From Candidatus Treponema merdequi (lineage in GTDB: Bacteria > Spirochaetota > Spirochaetia > Treponematales > Treponemataceae), in NCBI GenBank assembly GCA_018064525.1, contig JAGHVB010000006.1, positions 1-64,000 on the forward strand: a stretch of 64,000 nucleotides of DNA. Reading direction: 5' to 3'. Both the position numbers and the translations under genes were made by a program. The notes under the pieces are model-generated. The model did no database searches and was not told the origin of the DNA. It worked only from the letters and a program-made list of their open reading frames with translations. Shown piece after piece: positions 50,889-59,535 of the stretch (the stretch's first letter is position 1; every line of letters starts with the position of its first letter).

Positions 50889-51410
50889 ATGAAAAAAAAT
50901 TATCGTTTTTCAAGTTTGATACTTGGAATTGCATTATCTTTATCTGTCATCACAGGACTTGTTTCCTGTGAACAGCCGTCAGTTGCAAAATCTGTACAGC
51001 TGCAGTTTCCTCCAGCACCACAGAATGAGTTTTTAAAAGCTTTTCTCGGTACATGGGAGAACAATGATTACAATTTTCATAGCGAGTATGAAATTTCAAA
51101 GACTTACATTAAAGACAGCGGAATGAATGTCTGGTATGAAATTAAGTCGGAAGAAACAGTACAGAGTGCAGATGGTTGTACTCTTGTTTTTTGTGAAGTT
51201 GCAGAAGGACATGATACTCAATGGACTCCAGCAAAAAATTTTTATTCAGTTGCTTTAAAATTAGAAGATGGTAAACTTTCAATAAGCTGTCCTATAGATT
51301 CAAATTCCATATATAAATCTCTTGATGAATTAAAAGCAAAATATCAGACATCATATAATGTTAAAGGCAATAATAATTATTTTACTGTCTGTACAAAAAT
51401 GGAAAAGTAA
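50889..51410 (+). CDS. Small lipoprotein under B12 control, unknown function
   Basis: A 173-residue lipoprotein with lipobox GLVSC (Cys near residue 27). The mature part starts with a Gln/Pro-rich linker, then a compact region that opens with a lipocalin-like FLGTWENNDYNFHSEYEIS and looks beta-rich. It has no recognised family. The riboswitch upstream and the TonB-dependent receptor beginning at the next base after its stop indicate a periplasmic or surface corrinoid-binding or capture role. That role is inference from context only. Confidence 0.6.
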   Translation: MKKNYRFSSLILGIALSLSVITGLVSCEQPSVAKSVQLQFPPAPQNEFLKAFLGTWENNDYNFHSEYEISKTYIKDSGMNVWYEIKSEETVQSADGCTLVFCEVAEGHDTQWTPAKNFYSVALKLEDGKLSISCPIDSNSIYKSLDELKAKYQTSYNVKGNNNYFTVCTKMEK

Positions 51411-53345
51411 ATGAATAAAAGAATATTGAAGATTTTTTTTTCTGTTATGATCTTTTTTTTATGTTATCAGAATTTATTTTCAGAAACAGAATCTACACGC
51501 ATAGAAAATCCGCTTTTTGGTCCGACGACTGCATATAAAATTATTAAAGATGAAAACGTCGAATCAAATCTTGACCGCATTGAAGAAAAAGACAGAAATG
51601 CACAGAAAAAAAATCCTCAGTATCAGAAAGCCGGACATCAGGTAAATGCATCTGTCCGTCAGATTACTCATTCACAGATTGAAGAACGAAATCCAGAAAA
51701 CATTCAGGATCTTTTAACATCTGACGGACTTTTTGTGATGACTTCTGGTGGAACCGGCAGCATGTCAAATCTTTCTTACAAAGGTTATGCAGGCTTTTGT
51801 ATTAAAGTTTATATTGATGGAATTCTTTCAAATAATTCAACTACAGGAGAATTTGACTGGAACTCAATAAATATAAATTCCATTGAAACAATTGAAGTCG
51901 AAGATATTCCGTCATTAAGTGAAACAGAATTTGCAGGTTGCGTTATCAGAATTACAACACGTAACGGCGGAGAAAAGATTTATGCTGATTTTTCGACAGC
52001 AAGTTATAAAAAGAGTCTGTGCGATAATCTTATTGCACATGTTAATTATTCAAAAGAATTTTCTAAATTCAATTTTAACATCGGAGCAAATGTAATTTCA
52101 GCTTCCAACCAGTTTGAAAGACCTGAAGATATCGGAACAGAATTATATAATTCATCTCACCTGGGAAATTTTAATTTCGGATGGAATGCAAAACTTTCTG
52201 AAAATTTAAAATTATACGGAAGCAATATGTTTGCCTATAATAAATTAAAGGCAGACAGAAACAGCGATCTTAATACTGGAATTGAAGAAGATATTGCAAC
52301 GCGAAATAATATTAATCTTTCTTATACAAGTAAACTAAAATCTGAAACAAGTCTTTATTATAATTTCAGTAATGTCCGCTATGTTAATAATTATCTTACA
52401 GATAATATTGATAATACAACGTTTAGTAAAATTTCACTTACAGAAAATATATCATGGCTTTTTGATATTACGGCAGGATGTGAATATGAATTTCAACCGG
52501 GACTTTCAGGAGCTTCTCGTGCAATTGAAAAAATTGGTGCCGGTAAAAAGTTTGAAATTGATTTTAAAAACCGTTCAGAAACATCAGGTGATAAAAATGA
52601 GTTGTATTCAAAATTTATAATCGAACCACAGCTTATTGTACTTTTCTGGCAGTCGGAAAAAAATGGTGCAGAATTTCTTCCTCGTCTGACACTATCATGG
52701 CAGGGAATAACACTTGCTGCATACCGCGAATTTATTCTTCCGACATTTAATCATCTTTATTGGCCGGATACAAGTTATGCCTGCGGAAATCCGGGGTTAA
52801 AACCTGAAAGCGGCTGGAGTGGTTTTTTTGGCTTTAGAAGAAATGATTTTCCAATCTGGGCACAGTATAAAATTTCCTATTACGGAAATAAAATTTGCTG
52901 GGGATATGGCGGTTTAAAATCAATTCCACAGAATAATGGAGATGCATTTTATAATGTTGTAACAGTTGGAAGTACCGTCAGTATTTTTAACGATGTCCTG
53001 AGTCTTACAGCTGATGCTACATGGACGAGTGCAAAAATTGCCGGAACTGAAAGACAGATTATGTGGGTTCCAGAGTGGCAGTTTCATGCAGGAATTTCTG
53101 TAAATGTATGGCGTATAATATTAAAATCAGATTATTGTTTTACAGGAAAAAGATTTCAAACAAACGAAAATATTTCTTTTTATCCTGCAATTCATCTGTT
53201 AAGTGCATCTGTTACATTCAGCATAAATGAAAATTTCAAAATTTATGTTAAAGGCGATAATCTGCTAGACTGCCGTGTTCCGTTTTATGACAATTATTAC
53301 CTGCCGTCGCGAAAAGTGACAGTTGGTGTAAAATTTGAAAGATAA
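51411..53345 (+). CDS. btuB: TonB-dependent outer-membrane receptor, probable B12 receptor
   Basis: A 644-residue outer-membrane beta-barrel protein with a signal peptide. The plug domain (about 60-190) has RQITHSQIEERNPENIQDLL, a YIDG strand and ETIEVEDIPSLSETEFAGCVIRITTR. The rest is a barrel of alternating strands that ends with the usual C-terminal aromatic-rich strand (RKVTVGVKFER). BtuB-like size and the upstream cobalamin riboswitch make it a likely vitamin B12 receptor. It starts immediately after the lipoprotein stop (TAA-ATG), with the upstream gene supplying ribosomes. The partner TonB/ExbBD and the inner-membrane importer are not in this window. Confidence 0.83.
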   Translation: MNKRILKIFFSVMIFFLCYQNLFSETESTRIENPLFGPTTAYKIIKDENVESNLDRIEEKDRNAQKKNPQYQKAGHQVNASVRQITHSQIEERNPENIQDLLTSDGLFVMTSGGTGSMSNLSYKGYAGFCIKVYIDGILSNNSTTGEFDWNSININSIETIEVEDIPSLSETEFAGCVIRITTRNGGEKIYADFSTASYKKSLCDNLIAHVNYSKEFSKFNFNIGANVISASNQFERPEDIGTELYNSSHLGNFNFGWNAKLSENLKLYGSNMFAYNKLKADRNSDLNTGIEEDIATRNNINLSYTSKLKSETSLYYNFSNVRYVNNYLTDNIDNTTFSKISLTENISWLFDITAGCEYEFQPGLSGASRAIEKIGAGKKFEIDFKNRSETSGDKNELYSKFIIEPQLIVLFWQSEKNGAEFLPRLTLSWQGITLAAYREFILPTFNHLYWPDTSYACGNPGLKPESGWSGFFGFRRNDFPIWAQYKISYYGNKICWGYGGLKSIPQNNGDAFYNVVTVGSTVSIFNDVLSLTADATWTSAKIAGTERQIMWVPEWQFHAGISVNVWRIILKSDYCFTGKRFQTNENISFYPAIHLLSASVTFSINENFKIYVKGDNLLDCRVPFYDNYYLPSRKVTVGVKFER

Positions 53346-53422
53346 TTTGAAAAAAGTATAAGTTTTTTGTGGCGGCTTCTTAAAACCTGGTATATAATTT
53401 TTAAAACAAGAGAGGTACTACT

Positions 53423-53890
53423 ATGGGAATGGATGTAAAAGTTATCAATCCTTTTTTAAATGCTACACTTCAGACTTTTCATGAAATGTTTCAGGTGGAA
53501 TCTAAAAACAATGAGCCTTTTGTAGTTGATATTACTACAGGTCATCAGTGGGAAGTTTCAGGACTTCTTGGAATTACAGGCGATTACAGCGGCGTTGTTG
53601 CAGTCCGTCTGCATAAGACACTTGCTTTTAAACTTCTGGAATTGTCTGGTTTGACAGATATTCATCCGGATGAAAAGCTTGAACTTTCACAGGAACTTGT
53701 CAGTGAATTTACAAATATTATTTCGGGTCACGCAGTTTCTTCGATTCCTGGAATTAATCTTACGGTTTCGCCTCCGGTAACGATTACCGGTAAAGACCAT
53801 GTTATTTCCTGGCCAAAAAATTATCCGGTCGTAGGAATTCCATTTATTACAAACTTCGGTCCTTACGAAGTTGATGTCTGTTTTAAATAA
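53423..53890 (+). CDS. cheX: CheX-family chemotaxis phosphatase
   Basis: A 155-residue CheX/CheC-type protein that dephosphorylates CheY-P. The active-site E-x-x-N pattern lies in SQELVSEFTNIISGHA (about residues 94-109), and the beta-sheet core has FVVDITTGHQWEVSGLLGI and VVAVRLHKTLAFKLLELSG. A GAGAGG ribosome binding site precedes ATG 53423. In spirochaetes CheX is the main CheY phosphatase. This gene is not beside cheA/cheW here, and cheD is 27 kb away. Confidence 0.85.
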   Translation: MGMDVKVINPFLNATLQTFHEMFQVESKNNEPFVVDITTGHQWEVSGLLGITGDYSGVVAVRLHKTLAFKLLELSGLTDIHPDEKLELSQELVSEFTNIISGHAVSSIPGINLTVSPPVTITGKDHVISWPKNYPVVGIPFITNFGPYEVDVCFK

Positions 53891-53991
53891 ACGGGTTATA
53901 GTTTTAAGTTGATTATAATATTTTATCGGGTGGGGAAGCATGAATAATTTTTTTTGTGTTTCTTCATCCGAAATCTTTTTGGGGGTTTATT

Positions 53992-55494
53992 ATGAAAAAA
54001 AATTTCGTAAAATCAATTGTAAAAAAAACAGCAGTTCTTTTTGCAGCAATCTGTTTCTGCGGAACATCTTTGTTTGCCGCAGAAGGAAAAAAAGCTAAGA
54101 CAGTAAAAGGTGCAACTTACGATTGGAAAATAACAGGTAAGAAGTATGCGCAGTTTACTGATCTTGGAAATTATGTAATTGACTGTGTTCCACACACAGC
54201 ATTTAATTTTGACAGTGCACTTGCTTTTGCAAATGCCCGTTATGACAAAGTAACACCTTCGACTGGTGGCGGATGTTCTGCTCTTGCAACAAAAACAGAC
54301 AGCGGTGATATTTTAATAGGACGAAACCTTGACCTTACTGTATCGCAGCTTCCATGTTACATTACACATGTAAAATACGGAAAATACGAAACAATAAATT
54401 TTACTTATGACGAACTTGGACCACAGGATTTGACTTATGCAAATGTACTTGCAAAAGGAAAAATTGATGACGAATATTTTAACGCGCTTCCGCTTCTTGC
54501 CGCAGATTCAATGAACTCAGAAGGCCTTTACATCGAATACAATATGCGTGCATACGAAAGCGATTTAATCTGCTATGGAACAAATCCAGATGCAAAAAAA
54601 CGAATCTGCACAATCAGTCTTCCGTTTGTAATTACTTCAAATTGTGCAACAGTCGAAGAAGCAATCAAATACATGAAAGAAGAACTCGACATTTACACAC
54701 TTATCGATAAAACAGAAGCAAGCGGCTGGAATCTCTGCTTTATGATTGGAGACGCAACAGGTAAATATGGATTAATCGAAATTGCAAATGAAGAAATTAA
54801 ATTTTTACCGCAGCAGCACGGTCAGGGAAATTATTACATTTATCCTGCATTCAACGCAATTTCAAGAGAACAGTCTGGTTACGGAAGACTTCAGTTTGGA
54901 CTTGAACGCATTGATCAGATTCAGACAGAAGAAGATATGGCCAAAATGATGGAAGCAATAATGTGGAGAAACGAAATTTTAAATATTCCATATGCATGCA
55001 GAGATAAAAACGGAAACATTAAATTTTATGCAAATGCAGAACATACAATTCCGTCTTTGGACTGGAGAAGCGACAATGTTCATTTGATTCCGGTAAATAA
55101 ATTTGGCCGCTATGTTGATGTTAACGACAATACTGACGAAGCAAGACTTGTCCGTAATCTCAAGAAATGTTACCAGAAATATATGGCTGGAATTGATGTA
55201 GAAGTGAATGCGGCCGGCGCAGAAGGATATAAAGAATATCTTGACAGATGTGATCTTGTATGGGCACACAGCGACTGCAATTTTGAAGATCTTCAGAAAG
55301 GTTTAATTGAATATTACAACGAAACAGGCATTTTTGATCTGTTGAATAAATATTATGCCGGCGATGAAAAACCGCTCAGAGATAATTCGTTTGTATGGAC
55401 AACATCACTCAGTTTTTCTGTCAACTGTACACAAAAGCGTTTAAACTTAAAATTCTGGGAAAACGAAAAAACAGTAATGCACTACCAGTGGTAG
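53992..55494 (+). CDS. Secreted Ntn-type linear amide C-N hydrolase (choloylglycine/penicillin acylase family)
   Basis: A 500-residue secreted hydrolase with a signal peptide (cleavage near SLFAAEG). The nucleophile is Cys95 in TGGGCSALATKT. Residues 91-95 are TGGGC, so the mature enzyme probably arises by autocleavage ahead of Cys. The GRNLDL motif follows as in choloylglycine hydrolases and acyl-CoA:6-APA acyltransferase-like proteins. Members cleave linear amides such as bile-salt conjugates and N-acyl amino acids or lactones. Gut habitat makes bile-salt hydrolysis possible but untested; its length exceeds classic bile-salt hydrolases. The start is ATG 53992 with GGGGG upstream. A strong terminator follows. 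Confidence 0.8.
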   Translation: MKKNFVKSIVKKTAVLFAAICFCGTSLFAAEGKKAKTVKGATYDWKITGKKYAQFTDLGNYVIDCVPHTAFNFDSALAFANARYDKVTPSTGGGCSALATKTDSGDILIGRNLDLTVSQLPCYITHVKYGKYETINFTYDELGPQDLTYANVLAKGKIDDEYFNALPLLAADSMNSEGLYIEYNMRAYESDLICYGTNPDAKKRICTISLPFVITSNCATVEEAIKYMKEELDIYTLIDKTEASGWNLCFMIGDATGKYGLIEIANEEIKFLPQQHGQGNYYIYPAFNAISREQSGYGRLQFGLERIDQIQTEEDMAKMMEAIMWRNEILNIPYACRDKNGNIKFYANAEHTIPSLDWRSDNVHLIPVNKFGRYVDVNDNTDEARLVRNLKKCYQKYMAGIDVEVNAAGAEGYKEYLDRCDLVWAHSDCNFEDLQKGLIEYYNETGIFDLLNKYYAGDEKPLRDNSFVWTTSLSFSVNCTQKRLNLKFWENEKTVMHYQW

Positions 55495-55520
55495 AAAAAT
55501 TATAAACCTGTTATCTTAAA

Positions 55521-55572
55521 AAAAGTGTATCTTCAGTATCAGTAAAAAATTCTGAAGATACACTTTTTTATT
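55521..55572 (+). terminator. Terminator of the Ntn hydrolase gene
   Basis: A 16-bp perfect stem, AAAAGTGTATCTTCAG (55521-55536) with CTGAAGATACACTTTT (55552-55567), followed by a T-rich run. It can stop transcription in both directions. Confidence 0.85.
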
Positions 55573-55612
55573 TTTTAAATCTCCAATAAATCCATTATCT
55601 ATATTTAATTTG

Positions 55613-55642
55613 TTGACTCATTATACTTTTTAAAAGTATACT
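55613..55642 (+). promoter_or_regulatory. Promoter with inverted repeat for the BspA-like lipoprotein
   Basis: -35 TTGACT (55613-55618) and -10 TATACT (55637-55642), 18-bp spacer. A perfect palindrome TATACTTTT-T-AAAAGTATA (55622-55640) fills the spacer and overlaps the -10, a good place for a repressor. Confidence 0.6.
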
Positions 55643-55677
55643 CGAAAAATATTATTTTATTTGAGAGAGGGTATTTT

Positions 55678-57198
55678 ATGAAAAAAATTTCTTTTTTGAT
55701 TCTGTCATTATTATTAATATTTGCAGGATGTACACAGCCGGGTAATTCTGGAAATCCACCTGTAATATTTCCAAAATTTACTGTGACATATTCAACTGAA
55801 TTTGGAACAACACCTGCTGCAATCTATGTTGAACCAGGTCACATTTTAACAGATAAAGACCTTCCATCTTTACCAGAAACAGAAGACCGTTATTTTACTG
55901 GCTGGGATGTAAAACCAGGAACTAAAATTACCGAAAACATAACAATCACAGCAAGCTGGAAAAAATTTGCCTGCATTAAACCTTTTACTGCAGCAAATGC
56001 AAATGATTTATTGCTGACATTTTTTGAAGTTACAAAAGTTGAAGATTTACCATTTTATTCTGATTTAGGCAGCGGAAAAATCAATGAGATTTACTTTACA
56101 AAAGAAGCAGTGCCTTCAACTTCAACATACAAGCATGATTATAAAACAAGTGATGAAAACATTACTTTTACTGTAAGTTTTGAACAAAGCAACGGAAAAA
56201 ATAGAATATACGTTTCTGGAAACGGAGATCGAATTTATATCAAAAACTGCCGCAAGTTATTTTACTGCTTTGATAACACTATTTGTAATTATGAATGGAT
56301 TGATTTAGAAAACTTATATACTGCAAAAGTAATAGATATGAACTATTTATTTGGAGGCTGTTCTTCTCTTACTACTTTAAATATTTCAAACTTCGATACT
56401 TCAAATGTTACAGATATGAGCTATATGTTCAGTGGATGTACAAAGCTTAAATCTATAGATTTGAGTAATTTTAATACTTCTAATGTTACAGATATGAGCT
56501 TTATGTTTAGTTGTTGTGAAAAATTAAGTTCATTAGATTTAAGCAGTTTTAATACATCAAAAGTTACTGATATGAAGGAAATGTTTCTAATATGTAAATC
56601 ACTTACATCTGTAAATCTTACAAGTTTTGATACTTCAAACGTTACAGATATGTCTTATATGTTTAGTAATTGTACTTCTCTTACTGCTTTAGATTTTTCA
56701 AGCTTTAATACTTCAAATGTTTCTGATATGCAATATATGTTTAATTACTGTCAGAAACTGGAGACATTGGATTTAAGTAAATTTAATACTTCTAACGTAA
56801 AGACAATGAACGATATGATATATGAATGTGAAGGTTTAAAATCTATAAACATCAGTTCATTCAATACTGAAAAAGTAAAGTCTATGGCACGTATGTTATA
56901 TACTTGTAAAAACCTTGAAACTGTGGATATAAGCAGTTTTAATTTTGTTAATGTAATGGATTTAACAAATTTCTTTACCGGTTGTGAGAAATTAAAAACA
57001 ATTTACGCATCTCCTGATTTGGCTATACCTGATTCTTGTAAAACTTCGGCTATGTTTGTTATTTGCAAAAATCTAACAGGCGGCGCAGGAACAAAATATT
57101 CTGATGCCGAAATATCAGATCCAGAAAACTATAATACTGCCGTTTACGCCCGCATCGACGGCGGTCCGTCAAAACCGGGATATTTTACAGCAAAGTAA
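55678..57198 (+). CDS. BspA-family leucine-rich-repeat surface lipoprotein
   Basis: A 506-residue lipoprotein (lipobox IFAGC, Cys18). An InlB-type beta-repeat (about 35-98, with LTDKDLPSLP) precedes an LRR array. From about residue 220 to 430 there are nine or so near-23-residue units of the DUF285/BspA type, each with SNVTDMSYMFSGC and LxSLDLSSFNT-like cores. Such proteins in Treponema, Tannerella and Entamoeba/Trichomonas neighbours mediate adhesion. The beta-repeat is shared with the FGE-fold lipoprotein at 28.9 kb. Repeat units differ enough that the array is not a recent expansion. Confidence 0.87.
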   Translation: MKKISFLILSLLLIFAGCTQPGNSGNPPVIFPKFTVTYSTEFGTTPAAIYVEPGHILTDKDLPSLPETEDRYFTGWDVKPGTKITENITITASWKKFACIKPFTAANANDLLLTFFEVTKVEDLPFYSDLGSGKINEIYFTKEAVPSTSTYKHDYKTSDENITFTVSFEQSNGKNRIYVSGNGDRIYIKNCRKLFYCFDNTICNYEWIDLENLYTAKVIDMNYLFGGCSSLTTLNISNFDTSNVTDMSYMFSGCTKLKSIDLSNFNTSNVTDMSFMFSCCEKLSSLDLSSFNTSKVTDMKEMFLICKSLTSVNLTSFDTSNVTDMSYMFSNCTSLTALDFSSFNTSNVSDMQYMFNYCQKLETLDLSKFNTSNVKTMNDMIYECEGLKSINISSFNTEKVKSMARMLYTCKNLETVDISSFNFVNVMDLTNFFTGCEKLKTIYASPDLAIPDSCKTSAMFVICKNLTGGAGTKYSDAEISDPENYNTAVYARIDGGPSKPGYFTAK

Positions 57199-57247
57199 TA
57201 TTATAAAAAAAAGTACTTAAATACTTCTACATTTTTTTACTTTTTGT

Positions 57248-57324
57248 TAAAATACGATATCGCCTGCAGAAACATTGAGAAATTCCCGATGTTCCAATTT
57301 TTGCAGGCGGATAGAGGTAACATA
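57248..57324 (+). promoter_or_regulatory. Structured 5' leader of glutamate dehydrogenase
   Basis: A -10 TAAAAT (57248-57253) places transcription start near 57260. The RNA would open with CGCCTGCA (57261-57268), which pairs perfectly with TGCAGGCG (57302-57309). A nested AACAT/ATGTT stem (57271-57275, 57289-57293) lies inside, and AGAGGT plus ATG 57325 follow. It could be an mRNA-stabilising 5' stem or a metabolite- or protein-sensing element; no known riboswitch class matched. Confidence 0.5.
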
Positions 57325-58671
57325 ATGAAAAATGAATACGTAAAACGTATATGGGCTGACGTTCAGCAGAAGAATGCGAACGAGCCTGAATTCCTGCAGG
57401 CAGTACAGGAAGTTCTCACAACTCTCGAACCAGTAGTGGATCAGATGCCGGAACTTGAAGCTAATGCTGTTTTGGAACGCTTTGTCGAACCAGAACGTGT
57501 TATTATGTTCCGTGTTCCTTGGATGGACGATGCCGGTAAATATCATGTAAACCGCGGATATCGCGTTCAGTTTAACAGCGCAATCGGTCCTTATAAAGGT
57601 GGAATCCGTTTCAGTCCGGAAGTAACTCTCGGTGGATTGAAATTCCTCGGATTCGAACAGACTTTGAAAAATTCTTTGACAACTCTTCCAATGGGTGGCG
57701 GTAAGGGTGGTTCAGACTTTGATCCACATGGAAAGTCAGATAACGAAGTAATGCGTTTCTGCCAGTCATTCATGACAGAATTGTATCGCCATATCGGTTC
57801 AGATACTGACGTTCCAGCCGGAGACAAAGGTGTAGGTGCTCGCGAAGTTGCTTACATGTTTGGTCAGTACAAGAGAATCGCAAACAACTTTACTGGAGTT
57901 TTGACAGGTAAAGGAATTCCATTCGGTGGATCACTCTTCAGAACAGAAGCTACTGGTTACGGACTCATCTACTTTGCAGAATGTATGCTCGCAAAAGTAG
58001 GCGACAGCTTCAAAGGTAAAGTTTGTGCAGTTTCTGGAAAAGGAAATGTTGCAGAATATGCTGTAGAAAAATTGATCCAGCTTGGTGCAAAAGTTGTAAC
58101 AATGTCTGACTCATCTGGATATGTTTATGATCCTGATGGAATTACACAGGAAAAACTTGACTGGGTTAAAGAACTCAACTATGTAAAACGCGGACGCATT
58201 TCTGAATACGCAAAACAGTTCCCTAACGCAAAATTCTTCGAAGGCAAACGCCCTTGGGAACAGAAAGTTGACTGTGCTTTCCCATGTGCAACTCAGAACG
58301 AATTGAACGAAGACGATGCAAAAGCACTCGTAGCAAACGGAGTTAAACTTGTTGCAGAAGGTGCTAACATGCCTTCAACTCTCGAAGCAACAGAAGTATT
58401 CCAGAAAGCCGGAGTTCTCTTCGCTCCTGGAAAAGCATCTAATGCAGGTGGTGTATCAGTTTCAGGTCTCGAAATGAGCCAGAACGCAGGACACATCTCT
58501 TGGTCAGGTGCCGAAGTTGACAAAAAACTCAAAGAAATCATGACAAACATCCACGACAACGCCTACGACACAGCCGAAAAATTCGGCATGAAAGGCAACT
58601 ACGTAGCCGGCGCCAATATCGCCGGTTTCATTAAAGTAGCCAAAGCGATGATTGCTCAGGGATTGGTATAA
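57325..58671 (+). CDS. gdhA: NADP-type glutamate dehydrogenase
   Basis: A 448-residue hexameric-type glutamate dehydrogenase that interconverts 2-oxoglutarate plus ammonium and glutamate. Substrate-site lysines lie in PYKGGIRF and PMGGGKGGSDFDP. The catalytic aspartate is in PAGDKGVGAREVAY (family D165-type). The Rossmann segment is VCAVSGKGNVAEYAVEKL. NADPH use is inferred from its length and closeness to bacterial NADP enzymes. The start at ATG 57325 (AGAGGT upstream) is the family start; an in-frame TTG at 57244 lies before the promoter. A terminator follows the stop. Confidence 0.93.
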   Translation: MKNEYVKRIWADVQQKNANEPEFLQAVQEVLTTLEPVVDQMPELEANAVLERFVEPERVIMFRVPWMDDAGKYHVNRGYRVQFNSAIGPYKGGIRFSPEVTLGGLKFLGFEQTLKNSLTTLPMGGGKGGSDFDPHGKSDNEVMRFCQSFMTELYRHIGSDTDVPAGDKGVGAREVAYMFGQYKRIANNFTGVLTGKGIPFGGSLFRTEATGYGLIYFAECMLAKVGDSFKGKVCAVSGKGNVAEYAVEKLIQLGAKVVTMSDSSGYVYDPDGITQEKLDWVKELNYVKRGRISEYAKQFPNAKFFEGKRPWEQKVDCAFPCATQNELNEDDAKALVANGVKLVAEGANMPSTLEATEVFQKAGVLFAPGKASNAGGVSVSGLEMSQNAGHISWSGAEVDKKLKEIMTNIHDNAYDTAEKFGMKGNYVAGANIAGFIKVAKAMIAQGLV

Positions 58672-58712
58672 GTTAGGAAAGGCTATGACTCTCATGCGCC
58701 GAAGGCGCAAAC

Positions 58713-58765
58713 AAAAAAACTTTCCAAAATTGATTTTATTCATTTTGGAAAGTTTTTTTATTTTA
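58713..58765 (+). terminator. Terminator of gdhA
   Basis: A perfect 18-bp stem, AAAAAAACTTTCCAAAAT (58713-58730) with ATTTTGGAAAGTTTTTTT (58742-58759), 42 bases after the gene. A small GCGCC-GAAGGCGC stem precedes it near 58696. Confidence 0.85.
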
Positions 58766-58826
58766 AAGTAACATATTTTTTAAATTCAACTGTTAAATTT
58801 ATAAACAACTTAATATGAGGTTAAAA

Positions 58827-59306
58827 ATGAAAAAATTATTTCTTATTATTGCAGGTATTTGTTTACTTAGTTTAACAGGATGTGCAGTTTGTGTTGAGAC
58901 TGACGGACATTATAATTCTGAAAAATATACTTCAAAGACAGTGAGTGTTGCGGCAGAAATTGAAAACATAATTGTTGACTGGGATTATGGTTCTGTTATT
59001 GTTCTTGAACATTCAGGTGATGATGTAACATTCTATGAAACATCATCAAAAAAAATTACTGACAGTAATAAATTGACTTACACTTATAACGAAGGAACAA
59101 AAACTCTTACTGTAGATTATTATAATTCAAATCAGAGTCACAGTGAAATTGTTTCGAATAAGGTTCTTGTAATTTCTGTTCCAAAGGATAAAGAGTTTAA
59201 TAAGTTTAAAATTAATTCAAATAAAGCAGGTTCAAAAATTTCTGAATCAGTAAAAGTAAGAATACATACACTTTTCTTTTGCGGAGACATTGAAGTAAAT
59301 AAATAA
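58827..59306 (+). CDS. Small lipoprotein with putative DUF4097-like beta domain
   Basis: A 159-residue lipoprotein (lipobox SLTGC). The mature protein has VAAEIENIIVDWDYGSVIVLEHSGD and repeating short strands (LTYTYNEGTKTLTVDYY), in the style of DUF4097/adhesin-like beta-helix proteins that are often found with sensor or envelope-stress genes. A TATGAGG element precedes ATG 58827. It is flanked by the gdhA terminator and the small RNA, so it is probably monocistronic. Its function is unknown. Confidence 0.65.
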   Translation: MKKLFLIIAGICLLSLTGCAVCVETDGHYNSEKYTSKTVSVAAEIENIIVDWDYGSVIVLEHSGDDVTFYETSSKKITDSNKLTYTYNEGTKTLTVDYYNSNQSHSEIVSNKVLVISVPKDKEFNKFKINSNKAGSKISESVKVRIHTLFFCGDIEVNK

Positions 59307-59336
59307 TTGTCTGATTTTGTAAAAGGAAAAAAGGAT

Positions 59337-59535
59337 AAAAAAAAGCCGCCTTGTTCGGCGGCCTGATTAATGCGAGGTTCAAACAAAGTGACCTGCATTG
59401 TAAATGTTTTTTCAGCTTGACTGCTGATAGTCTTGTTTAGCGTTTAGCCACGTCCTGGCTTGATAATTCTGTTGGTAACATTTGTTGCCTCCTTATCAAG
59501 TAACCGGTATGCGTCCTCATCTCGCTCCTGACTAC
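59337..59535 (-). ncRNA. Candidate structured small RNA, possibly with a short ORF
   Basis: A stand-alone minus-strand transcript unit in a 394-bp gap. A promoter (TTGCTT at 59564-59569, TAATAT/TATAAA near 59539-59547) lies upstream. A strong terminator GCCGCC-GGCGGC (59345-59362) with eight T's lies downstream. Between them are a CTTGATA/TATCAAG stem (59459-59465, 59494-59500) whose loop holds AAGGAGG, an AGCCA/TGGCT stem, a GACT/AGTC stem and an AATGC-AGGT/ACCT-GCATT hairpin. A 14-codon frame (59481-59437) starts six bases after AAGGAGG; an in-frame ATG at 59520 could extend it to 27 codons. I recognise no known RNA family. Confidence 0.55.

Noticed and set aside
56330-57000. Tandem DNA repeat in the BspA-like gene as a recent expansion
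   Set aside because: The protein repeats are about 23 residues, but the DNA copies differ at many synonymous and non-synonymous sites, so it is an old LRR array rather than a slipped-strand repeat.
59138-59398. 86-codon minus-strand ORF reading through the small-RNA terminator
   Set aside because: It would have to cross the strong GGCGGC terminator and then run antisense through the small lipoprotein; it has no ribosome binding site.
59337-59535. tmRNA, SRP RNA, RNase P RNA or 6S RNA
   Set aside because: None of the tested signatures (tRNA-like ends and CCA, the SRP GGAA tetraloop region, the RNase P GAGGAAAGTCC core) is present, and no convincing 6S bubble was seen.
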